A DNA stretch of 5,487 nt from Thermoanaerobaculia bacterium (lineage in GTDB: Bacteria; Acidobacteriota; Thermoanaerobaculia; Gp7-AA8): assembly GCA_017883215.1 (NCBI GenBank), contig JADGOA010000249.1:1-5487 (forward strand). The letters run 5' to 3'. The translations under genes were made by a program, and so were the position numbers. The notes under the pieces are model-generated. The model was not told the origin of the DNA, ran no database searches, and worked only from the letters and a program-made list of their open reading frames with translations. Below are positions 1 to 5,298 of this stretch, in pieces (within the stretch, counting starts at the first letter, position 1; each line of letters begins with the position of its first letter).

Positions 1-13
1 GGCCACGACGACA

Positions 14-40
14 GTTCATCCTGAGCCGGCGGTGATGAAC
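14..40. repeat. Short inverted repeat
   Basis: GTTCATC (14-20) and GATGAAC (34-40) are perfect 7-bp arms around a 13-base centre. The left part, TCATCCTGAG, resembles the start of a dispersed intergenic repeat that I recall from acidobacterial and related genomes. That link is from memory and unproven here. Confidence 0.4.
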
Positions 41-46
41 CTGTAG

Positions 47-66
47 GGACGCGCAGCAGCGCGTCC
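47..66. repeat. Short GC-rich hairpin
   Basis: GGACGCGC (47-54) and GCGCGTCC (59-66) are perfect 8-bp arms around the 4-base loop AGCA. The stem is strong but has no T-run on either side, so it is not a canonical intrinsic terminator. It is more likely part of an intergenic repeat. Confidence 0.5.
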
Positions 67-96
67 GCAACTCTCGTCGGCCCTCCGCCCACCGGA

Positions 97-131
97 ACTG
101 CGGACTGCGGACCGCGGACCGCAGTCCGCAG
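97..131. repeat. Heptamer repeat block 1 (palindromic)
   Basis: Five tandem 7-mers occur in exact register: ACTGCGG, ACTGCGG, ACCGCGG, ACCGCAG and TCCGCAG. Because the series turns into its own complement, 98-131 forms a 34-bp palindrome with 13-bp perfect arms (98-110 and 119-131) and a single mismatched pair (111/118). It lies about 110-140 bases downstream of the rho stop. It lacks a T-run and so is not a standard terminator, although the fold might protect the rho transcript end. Confidence 0.8.
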
Positions 132-146
132 AAAAGTGTGATACGA

Positions 147-181
147 ACCGCAGACCGCGGACCGCAAACTGCGGTCTGCAT
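147..181. repeat. Heptamer repeat block 2 (inverted)
   Basis: A second set of five 7-mers reads ACCGCAG, ACCGCGG, ACCGCAA, ACTGCGG and TCTGCAT. GCAGACCGC (150-158) and GCGGTCTGC (171-179) are perfect 9-bp arms. Alternatively GACCGCA (160-166) pairs with TGCGGTC (170-176) around a 3-base loop. The block is separated from block 1 by 15 AT-richer bases and shares its heptamer vocabulary, so the two are copies or halves of the same kind of element. Confidence 0.75.
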
Positions 182-238
182 TCATGAGCCGCACCGCTGA
201 TCCATCCGCCTCGGAAACGCTCGGCGTCGGGATGAACT

Positions 239-1594
239 CTAGAAGCTCTTCAGGAAGGCCTCGTTCGTCGGGTACTTCTGCAGGCGCTCCAGGAGCATCT
301 TCATCGCCGTCATCGGATCCGTCCCTGCAAGGGCGCGCCTGAGGGTGTGAATCTTCGCCAGGTGCGGCGGCGGAATGAGCTTCTCTTCTTTTCGCGTGCC
401 GCTCTGGGCGATGTTCATGGCCGGGAAGATGCGGCGCTCGAACAGACCGCGATCGAGCATGATCTCCGTGTTCCCGGTCCCCTTGAACTCCTGGAAGATG
501 ACCTCGTCCATGCGCGAGCCGGTGTCGATGAGGGCCGTGGCCACGATGGTCAGCGATCCCCACTCCTCGGCGTTGCGGGCCGCGCCGAAGAAGCGGCGGG
601 GCTTTTCCATCGTCCGGGCGTCGATGCCGCCCGACAGGATCTTGCCGCTCCCGCGCTGCTCGTTGTTGTAGGCCCGGGACATGCGCGTGATCGAGTCGCA
701 CAGGATCATCACGTCGTGATTGAGCTCCACCAGGCGCCGCGCGCGCTCTAGCACGACCTCGGCGATCAGGATGTGGTTCTCCGCGTTCTCGTCCGAGCTC
801 GAGGCGATGACGTCGCCGTTCTCGAGCGAGCGGCGGAAATCCGTGACTTCTTCGGGACGCTCGTCGACGAGAAGAACGATGACGGTGACTTCGGGGTGGT
901 TCGTGTTGACGCCGTGGGCGATGTCCTTCAGCAGCGTCGTCTTGCCCGCTTTGGGCGGCGCGACGACCAGACAGCGTTGACCGCGGCCGAGCGGCGCCAG
1001 AAGATCGAGCACGCGCGTGGTCAGCCGCTCCGGCTCGACTTCGAGCTTGTACACCTCGTTCGGATCGATCGAGATCAGCTCCGAAAACGGACGGCGTGCC
1101 TCGCGGAAGTCTTCGACCGACATTCCCTCGATCTGCTCGAGGGCCACGAACTCCAGTCCGCCGTTGCCGGCCCGCCGGGCGTTGCCGCTGACGAGCAGAC
1201 CTGCATCGAGGTGCATCTTTTCGATCACGCCGCGCGGGACGATCGCATCGCCCGGCTGGGGCACGTAATTGTTCTCGACCTTGACGAGGATTCCCCCCCC
1301 GTTCGGCTTGATGTAGAGAACGCCGGCGACCGGCGCCAGCTCGCCTGGAGCGTACTCGACCGGCAGGCTGCTCTCGGTCTGCACGGTGGCGCCCTCTTGG
1401 GGGCCGCGGTGGCGGGAACGCCGGCGGCGCCGTCGGACGAAACGCTGTGCGTCGGCCGATCCGTTTTGTGGCGATGCTTCGCTGTCGGGCATCGTCGAGC
1501 CGTTGCCGTTGGACTGCTGCGGGGCAGCAGTGCCCCCCTGACCGCGACGTCGGCGCCGGCGGCGCTTACGCGGTGTGTGATTGTCTGGTGTCAT
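239..1594 (-). CDS. rho: Transcription termination factor Rho
   Basis: Rho is a hexameric RNA-dependent ATPase/helicase that loads on nascent RNA and ends transcription in the cytoplasm. The protein has 451 residues against about 420 in E. coli. Residues 1-88 are low complexity, with Arg clusters at 9-17 and 54-59, and replace the usual helical Rho_N domain. An OB-fold RNA-binding domain covers about 89-155 and the RecA-type ATPase about 185-451. Visible motifs are the P-loop APPKAGKT (212-219, Lys218), DERPEEVT (244-251), Walker B ILCDSITR (297-304), the Q-loop SGKILSGG (316-323), and SGTRKEE (398-404) with the expected Arg finger. The OB fold is odd: RNP1 reads NGGGILV (98-104), so both E. 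coli RNP1 phenylalanines (Phe62, Phe64) are absent, while the tyrosine matching Tyr80 remains (Tyr110). The ATPase also has EEWGS at 343-347 where EEGGS is common. GAGG precedes the ATG at 1594 by 4 bases. The family call is firm; altered RNA preference is inference. Confidence 0.98.
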   Translation of the reverse strand: MTPDNHTPRKRRRRRRRGQGGTAAPQQSNGNGSTMPDSEASPQNGSADAQRFVRRRRRRSRHRGPQEGATVQTESSLPVEYAPGELAPVAGVLYIKPNGGGILVKVENNYVPQPGDAIVPRGVIEKMHLDAGLLVSGNARRAGNGGLEFVALEQIEGMSVEDFREARRPFSELISIDPNEVYKLEVEPERLTTRVLDLLAPLGRGQRCLVVAPPKAGKTTLLKDIAHGVNTNHPEVTVIVLLVDERPEEVTDFRRSLENGDVIASSSDENAENHILIAEVVLERARRLVELNHDVMILCDSITRMSRAYNNEQRGSGKILSGGIDARTMEKPRRFFGAARNAEEWGSLTIVATALIDTGSRMDEVIFQEFKGTGNTEIMLDRGLFERRIFPAMNIAQSGTRKEEKLIPPPHLAKIHTLRRALAGTDPMTAMKMLLERLQKYPTNEAFLKSF

Positions 1595-1598
1595 GCAA

Positions 1599-1602
1599 CC
1601 TC
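1599..1602 (-). promoter_or_regulatory. Ribosome binding site of rho
   Basis: On the minus strand GAGG lies 4 bases before the ATG whose first base is 1594. This is a short but adequate Shine-Dalgarno. It supports a start that keeps the Arg-rich N-terminus in the protein. Confidence 0.6.
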
Positions 1603-1629
1603 AAAAGCCAATTTTACGGCGTGTCTTAA

Positions 1630-1722
1630 CACCTGCGAGAACCCGGGAACCGACGATACAGGGCGGAGCTTCGTTGCTCTCTAAACGCCCGGCAGGAAGC
1701 CAAAAGATCGTCGCACGAGGTG
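1630..1722 (-). promoter_or_regulatory. Possible folded leader of the rho transcript
   Basis: Nested complementary segments lie upstream of rho. CACCT (1630-1634) pairs with AGGTG (1718-1722). CGACGAT (1651-1657) pairs with ATCGTCG (1707-1713). GGGCG (1661-1665) pairs with CGCCC (1686-1690), and GAGC (1666-1669) pairs with GCTC (1676-1679) around a 6-base loop. The stems are co-linear and could form one branched or bulged hairpin in the 5' untranslated RNA. Rho is known to control its own leader in E. coli, so regulation here is plausible but not shown. Short stems of this kind can occur by chance in GC-rich DNA. Confidence 0.3.
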
Positions 1723-1729
1723 CCGCCCT

Positions 1730-1758
1730 AGTATGCGAAAGGCCGGGACCAAATGCAA
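1730..1758 (-). promoter_or_regulatory. rho: Candidate sigma70-type promoter for rho
   Basis: Reading the minus strand, TTGCAT (1758-1753) and CATACT (1735-1730) are separated by 17 bases. They match the consensus -35 at 3 of 6 and the -10 at 4 of 6 positions. Transcription would begin near 1722, which is also the outer edge of the possible folded leader, and would give an untranslated leader of roughly 128 bases. The motifs are weak and the call rests on spacing and position. Confidence 0.25.
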
Positions 1759-1904
1759 GCCGAAGCCGCGATCACGGTTCTGACGACGACCTTGGAGCAG
1801 CTGCGGGGGGCGTCCTTCCGCTGCCGCGACCGATCATCGCTCCGACGATGCTCAGCAGTTTACGCGCCATGTCTCGAAACAGCAATGTCGTGCAGCGCTG
1901 GAAC

Positions 1905-2065
1905 GGCATGGGGTATGGGGCATGAGGCATGGAGACGTCCGTTCCCTGGGGCGGAGCACCGGCTCTCAGCCGGTCACGTCTGCCTGCGGAAGAGCGGCAG
2001 GCTGAGAGCCGGAGAGCCGGTGCTCCGTGCTCGCGCGCCGGCCGCATGCCGCATGCCCCATGCCC
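1905..2065. repeat. Nested inverted repeat with 7-bp-period outer arms
   Basis: The outer arms are runs of a heptamer. On the left are GGCATGG, GGTATGG, GGCATGA and GGCATGG (1905-1932). On the right are CCGCATG, CCGCATG and CCCCATG (2042-2062). Segments 1911-1931 and 2045-2065 are complementary at 19 of 21 positions. Inside, 1952-1967 and 2012-2027 are perfectly complementary over 16 bp (core GGAGCACCGGCTCTC). In an alternative pairing, 1959-1971 and 2000-2012 match over 13 bp. GCCTGC (1982-1987) and GCAGGC (1997-2002) form a central hairpin. The octamer GAGAGCCG is duplicated in tandem at 2004-2019. There is no transposase or obvious target duplication. The element could be a MITE-like or REP-like dispersed repeat, or could form a cruciform or RNA hairpin upstream of the kinase gene. 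Confidence 0.75.
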
Positions 2066-2066
2066 A

Positions 2067-2095
2067 TTTCATTCGTCAATATGCCAAAATATACA
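2067..2095 (+). promoter_or_regulatory. Candidate promoter for the kinase gene
   Basis: This is the most AT-rich patch upstream of the rightward genes. TTTCAT (2067-2072) and TATACA (2090-2095) are 17 bases apart and are weak -35 and -10 matches. Transcription from here would leave an untranslated leader of only about 20-25 bases. The -35 region directly abuts the nested inverted repeat, so that structure could affect transcription if this promoter is real. Confidence 0.3.
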
Positions 2096-2124
2096 TGCCC
2101 ACCCGCCCATGAGCCCACACGTGC

Positions 2125-5034
2125 ATGCCTGAAACCATTCTCGTCATCGAGTACGAGCCTCGCTATACCGATCGCGTGCTGCAGGCGCTTTCGGGCCAGC
2201 CGTTCACGCCCTCGTTCGCCCGCGATGGCGACGAGGCTCTGCGCGCCATCGCCTCCGAAAAGCCGCGGCTCATCGTCCTGTCGTCGGTCGTTCCAAAGGC
2301 CAGCACCGCCGATCTGATCCGGGCGATCCGCAGTCGGCCGGTGCTGCAGCAGACGCCGATCCTGCTCACCGTTTCGGGCTACGCCGGCACCTCGCCACAG
2401 GCTGACGCGCGGCGCGTCGGCGCCTCCGACATCCTTTCGAAGCCGTACTCCGACGTCGAGTTTCTCGGCAAAGTGCAGCAGCTCCTCGGTATCACGGCGA
2501 ACCGCCCGCCGCTGCGTCCGAGTCCCGATCACGTAATCCGCGCCACGGCCCCCGACGAGCCGGGACACGTCACCTCGGACGACCTCTTCGGAGATGTTCT
2601 CGACGAAGAGCGCACCATCGTCACCCCTCCTCGCAAGATCTCCAGGGCCACGGGCGATGTCGACAAGATGATCGCCGACACCCTCGCCGGCGTCATGCCG
2701 GCCAGGAGAACCTCCGCGGGTACGCCGAAGCCAGCCACACTCGCTGGCGGCACAGCGACCCCGAGGCCGCGCGACGAGACCGGCTCCGCCGCTCTCGACA
2801 AGATCGTCCACGACACGCTCTCCGGCCTCGAGAAGACTCCGGGCCGCCCGAAGAGCACGCCTCCGCCGATCTCCTCACCGGCTGCCGCGCCATCCGCACC
2901 GCCTGCTCCCACACCGGCACCCGCTCCATCGGTGCCGGCGCAGGAAGCGCAAGCGCAAACACCGCCTCCAGCACCTCCGGCGGCGAGCGCAGCGGTCACG
3001 CCGGTACCGCCGCCACCGATCAAATCAGCTGCGGCCGACGAGTCGTTCGATGACGTCGTGCTGTCGCAGCCGATCGTCGCCCCTCCGGTCGCGCAGCCCG
3101 TCGAAGAAGCGGAGCCGATCGACGGGATCAAGTTCGGTCAGTACGTTCTGCTCGAAAAGATTGCAACGGGCGGGATGGCCGAGGTGTGGAAGGCGCGCAT
3201 GCGGGGGGTGGAGGGATTCCAGAAGACGGTCGCGATCAAGAAGATCCTCTCGCACCTGTCTGACAATCAGGACTTCATCGAGATGTTCATCGATGAAGCG
3301 AAGCTCGCCGCGCAGCTGAGCCACAACAACATCATCCACATCTACGACCTCGGTAAAATTCAAAGCTCGTACTACATCGCCATGGAGTACGTCGACGGCT
3401 GGGATCTGAAGACGATCCTGAAGAAGGCCAAGGATCACGGCCAGCCGATGACGGTCGATCTGGCGCTCTTCGTGGCGTCGAAAATCGCCTCGGCCCTCGA
3501 TTACGCGCACCGACGCCGCGACTTCAACGACCAGGACCTCGGTCTCGTCCACCGCGACATCTCCCCGCAGAACGTCCTCATCTCGCAGGAAGGGGACATC
3601 AAGCTCTGCGACTTCGGCATCGCCAAGGCCGCTTTCAAGACCTCGCACACGCAGAACGGCGCGCTCAAGGGAAAGCTGCAGTACATGTCGCCGGAGCAGG
3701 CGTGGGGACATCCGATCGACCGCCGCGCGGACGTATTCGCACTCGCCACGGTGCTTTTCGAGATGCTCACCGGGAAGAAACTTTTCACCGGCGACAGCGA
3801 GATCTCGATTCTCGAGCAGGTGCGCGAGGCGCGCGTCACGCCGCCGTCGCAATGGAACGATGAAGTCACGCCTGATATCGACGCCGTCGTCCTGAAGGCG
3901 CTCCAGAAAGATCCCGGCACCCGCTATCAGACCGCCGGCGAGATGGCGCGCGACATGGACCAGATCCTCTACGGCATGAAGCCGACCCCGACCAGCGCCG
4001 ATCTTGCCATCTTCATGCATCGTATTTCCGCTCCCGAGCCGGTGATGCCGAAAGAACCGGATCTCGAGGAGGCGATCATTGCCCCGCCGCCCAAACCGGC
4101 GGCCGTCGCTCCGGTGATGGCACCGGTCCCTGTCGCTCCAGCGGCTGCTGCGGCGCCGCCGGCTGTCGCCGAGTCCCGGGCGCTGTTCCAGCAGGCGTTC
4201 GAGCCGAAGAAGAAATCGCCGGTAGTGCCGATTGCGATCGCGGCGGTCCTCGTGATCGCGGTTGCTGTGGGAGCGTTTTTCGTGATGCGCAGCAGGAGCG
4301 GGAGCGCGCCGGATTCCACTTCGCGGACCGTCGCGGCCGCACCCGTCTCTGCTCCGCCGACCAGCACCGCAGCAGTCGCGCCGCTGTCCGCCACCGCTGC
4401 CGCGACCGATACGGCTGCAGCCGCGACCACAAGCTCGCTCACGGTTGATCCCGCCAAGGTCGAAGAAGAAGTGCGAAAGCGCCTCGACGCCGAGCGCCAG
4501 AAGCTCGATCAACTCAACCGGACGCAACAGCCGCGTCCCGCGGCAACACGGACACAGCCTGCCGTCGCGGCAGCAGTTCCGCCCCGGACGCTGACGCAGA
4601 GCACTCCGCCGCCTCCCGCGCAAGTGACTGAGACGCGCGCCCCCGTGCAGACCGCGACCACGGCCACGCAGGCAGCCGAGACGCGGCCGTCCGCAGCCCC
4701 GGCTCCGGCGGAGGAGGCGCCGCGCGTGCGGGAAGGGGACCTCGTCACCACCTCGGAAGGTCTGACGCCCCCGCGCGCCATCGCCAAGTCCGCTCCGCAA
4801 TATCCGCCGCTGGCCCAGGCGCAGCACGTCCAGGGAACCGTCGTCATCAGCGTCCTGGTCTCCGAGACCGGGAAGGTCCTCGACACGCGCGTGATCAGCG
4901 GCCTCGCTCGCGGCGGTTTCGGCATCAACGACGCGGCGCAGCAGACCGTCCGGCGGTGGACGTTCGCTCCCGGCATGAAAGACGGTGTGCGCGTGAAGGC
5001 GTGGACCACGGTCAGAATCGACTTCAAGCTATAA
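2125..5034 (+). CDS. Transmembrane Ser/Thr protein kinase with N-terminal pseudo-receiver and C-terminal TonB domain
   Basis: This 969-residue protein probably phosphorylates Ser/Thr on cytoplasmic proteins and spans the inner membrane once. A receiver-like fold covers about 3-120. Thr82 and Lys106 are kept, but the acidic pair reads Glu9-Tyr10 and the phospho-acceptor position is Ser53. A Pro/Ala-rich linker (about 121-330) carries two similar segments, VDKMIADTLAGV (179-190) and LDKIVHDTLSGL (224-235). The Hanks-type kinase is at about 337-616: ATGGMAEV (347-354), Lys372, HRDISPQN (476-483, catalytic Asp478), DFG (496-498) and SPEQ (522-525). It looks catalytically complete, with Ser480 where Lys is usual. 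After a second linker, KKK (695-697) precedes the membrane helix (about 700-721), which puts the kinase inside. A charged helix (about 776-798) and a Pro/Thr/Ala-rich stretch lead to a TonB C-terminal domain (about 882-969; YPPLA at 893-897, RRWTFAP at 943-949). The helix lacks the His that TonB uses with ExbB. No good Shine-Dalgarno is seen; the ATG is set by the receiver start. The natural substrate is unknown. Confidence 0.93.
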   Translation: MPETILVIEYEPRYTDRVLQALSGQPFTPSFARDGDEALRAIASEKPRLIVLSSVVPKASTADLIRAIRSRPVLQQTPILLTVSGYAGTSPQADARRVGASDILSKPYSDVEFLGKVQQLLGITANRPPLRPSPDHVIRATAPDEPGHVTSDDLFGDVLDEERTIVTPPRKISRATGDVDKMIADTLAGVMPARRTSAGTPKPATLAGGTATPRPRDETGSAALDKIVHDTLSGLEKTPGRPKSTPPPISSPAAAPSAPPAPTPAPAPSVPAQEAQAQTPPPAPPAASAAVTPVPPPPIKSAAADESFDDVVLSQPIVAPPVAQPVEEAEPIDGIKFGQYVLLEKIATGGMAEVWKARMRGVEGFQKTVAIKKILSHLSDNQDFIEMFIDEAKLAAQLSHNNIIHIYDLGKIQSSYYIAMEYVDGWDLKTILKKAKDHGQPMTVDLALFVASKIASALDYAHRRRDFNDQDLGLVHRDISPQNVLISQEGDIKLCDFGIAKAAFKTSHTQNGALKGKLQYMSPEQAWGHPIDRRADVFALATVLFEMLTGKKLFTGDSEISILEQVREARVTPPSQWNDEVTPDIDAVVLKALQKDPGTRYQTAGEMARDMDQILYGMKPTPTSADLAIFMHRISAPEPVMPKEPDLEEAIIAPPPKPAAVAPVMAPVPVAPAAAAAPPAVAESRALFQQAFEPKKKSPVVPIAIAAVLVIAVAVGAFFVMRSRSGSAPDSTSRTVAAAPVSAPPTSTAAVAPLSATAAATDTAAAATTSSLTVDPAKVEEEVRKRLDAERQKLDQLNRTQQPRPAATRTQPAVAAAVPPRTLTQSTPPPPAQVTETRAPVQTATTATQAAETRPSAAPAPAEEAPRVREGDLVTTSEGLTPPRAIAKSAPQYPPLAQAQHVQGTVVISVLVSETGKVLDTRVISGLARGGFGINDAAQQTVRRWTFAPGMKDGVRVKAWTTVRIDFKL

Positions 5035-5058
5035 TTTTTGTTTTCGGGGGCGCGCTTT

Positions 5059-5064
5059 GGAGGG
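5059..5064 (+). promoter_or_regulatory. Ribosome binding site of the small coiled-coil gene
   Basis: GGAGGG lies 6 bases before the ATG at 5071. It is the strongest Shine-Dalgarno in the window. It decides the start against an in-frame TTG at 5038, which has no such site and would add 11 residues of unlikely composition. Confidence 0.85.
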
Positions 5065-5070
5065 TGTGAG

Positions 5071-5298
5071 ATGCCGACGCTGACCGATCAACAACGAAAG
5101 TTCTACGAGACGAGCCTGCAGGTCACCAAGCAGGAGATCGGCGAGCTGAAGGATCAGATCGAAGAAGAGCTGTCGAAGGTGAAGGATCGGATCGCCGAGC
5201 TGCAGACGGCGATCAACGCCTCCAAGCAGATGTACTCCGCCGCCTGTGCCCGCCTCGGCATCGCCAACGATCTCGAAGACGAAGAATCGGGCGAGTGA
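5071..5298 (+). CDS. Small acidic coiled-coil protein of unknown function
   Basis: This 75-residue protein belongs to no family I recognise. It is almost entirely predicted helix. Residues about 7-50 alternate charged and hydrophobic positions (for example EIGELKDQIEEELSKVKDRI) in a way typical of a coiled coil, and a short acidic tail (EDEESGE) ends it. There is no signal peptide or membrane segment, so it is probably cytoplasmic. One Cys lies near residue 54. The strong ribosome binding site suggests high translation. It follows the kinase gene by 36 bp with no terminator between, so co-transcription is likely. A role as a partner, scaffold or substrate of the kinase is possible but rests only on position. 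The reading frame is well supported; the function is open. Confidence 0.8.
   Translation: MPTLTDQQRKFYETSLQVTKQEIGELKDQIEEELSKVKDRIAELQTAINASKQMYSAACARLGIANDLEDEESGE

Larger units (their letters stand above)
1595..2124. other. Divergent intergenic region between rho and the kinase gene
   Basis: This 530-bp gap separates two genes transcribed away from each other, so it should hold both promoters. The rho-proximal part (about 1600-1760) holds the candidate leader and promoter. I see nothing recognisable at about 1760-1904. A nested inverted repeat fills about 1905-2065, and an AT-rich patch follows at 2066-2096. Several open frames cross the gap on both strands, but none resembles a known protein and most run through the repeat or into the flanking genes, so I do not annotate them. 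I saw no tRNA-like fold. Confidence 0.7.

Noticed and set aside
97..181. CRISPR array or intrinsic terminator
   Set aside because: The units are 7 bp without spacers, and no T-run follows the hairpins on either strand.
773..1684. 303-residue plus-strand frame across rho
   Set aside because: It is antisense to the well-conserved Rho coding sequence and has no recognisable domain.
1772..1870. 32-residue minus-strand frame starting MARKLLSIVGAMIG
   Set aside because: The start is helix-like, but there is no ribosome binding site and it lies upstream of the likely rho promoter; too short to support without conservation.
1581..2112. Plus-strand frames (114 and 119 residues) in the divergent gap
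   Set aside because: They have no Shine-Dalgarno and no family resemblance; one starts inside rho antisense and both run into the heptamer repeat.
1966..2811. 281-residue minus-strand frame over the kinase start and the nested repeat
   Set aside because: It runs through the inverted repeat and opposite the receiver domain; its composition is that of a shadow frame.
3025..4827. 600-residue open frame antisense to the kinase gene
   Set aside because: It is Arg/Gly/Leu-rich with no recognisable motif, as expected opposite a GC-rich gene, and the plus strand encodes clear kinase and TonB motifs.
5038..5070. TTG start extending the small coiled-coil protein by 11 residues
   Set aside because: It has no Shine-Dalgarno and adds Gly/Phe/Cys-rich sequence, whereas GGAGGG is placed correctly for the ATG at 5071.
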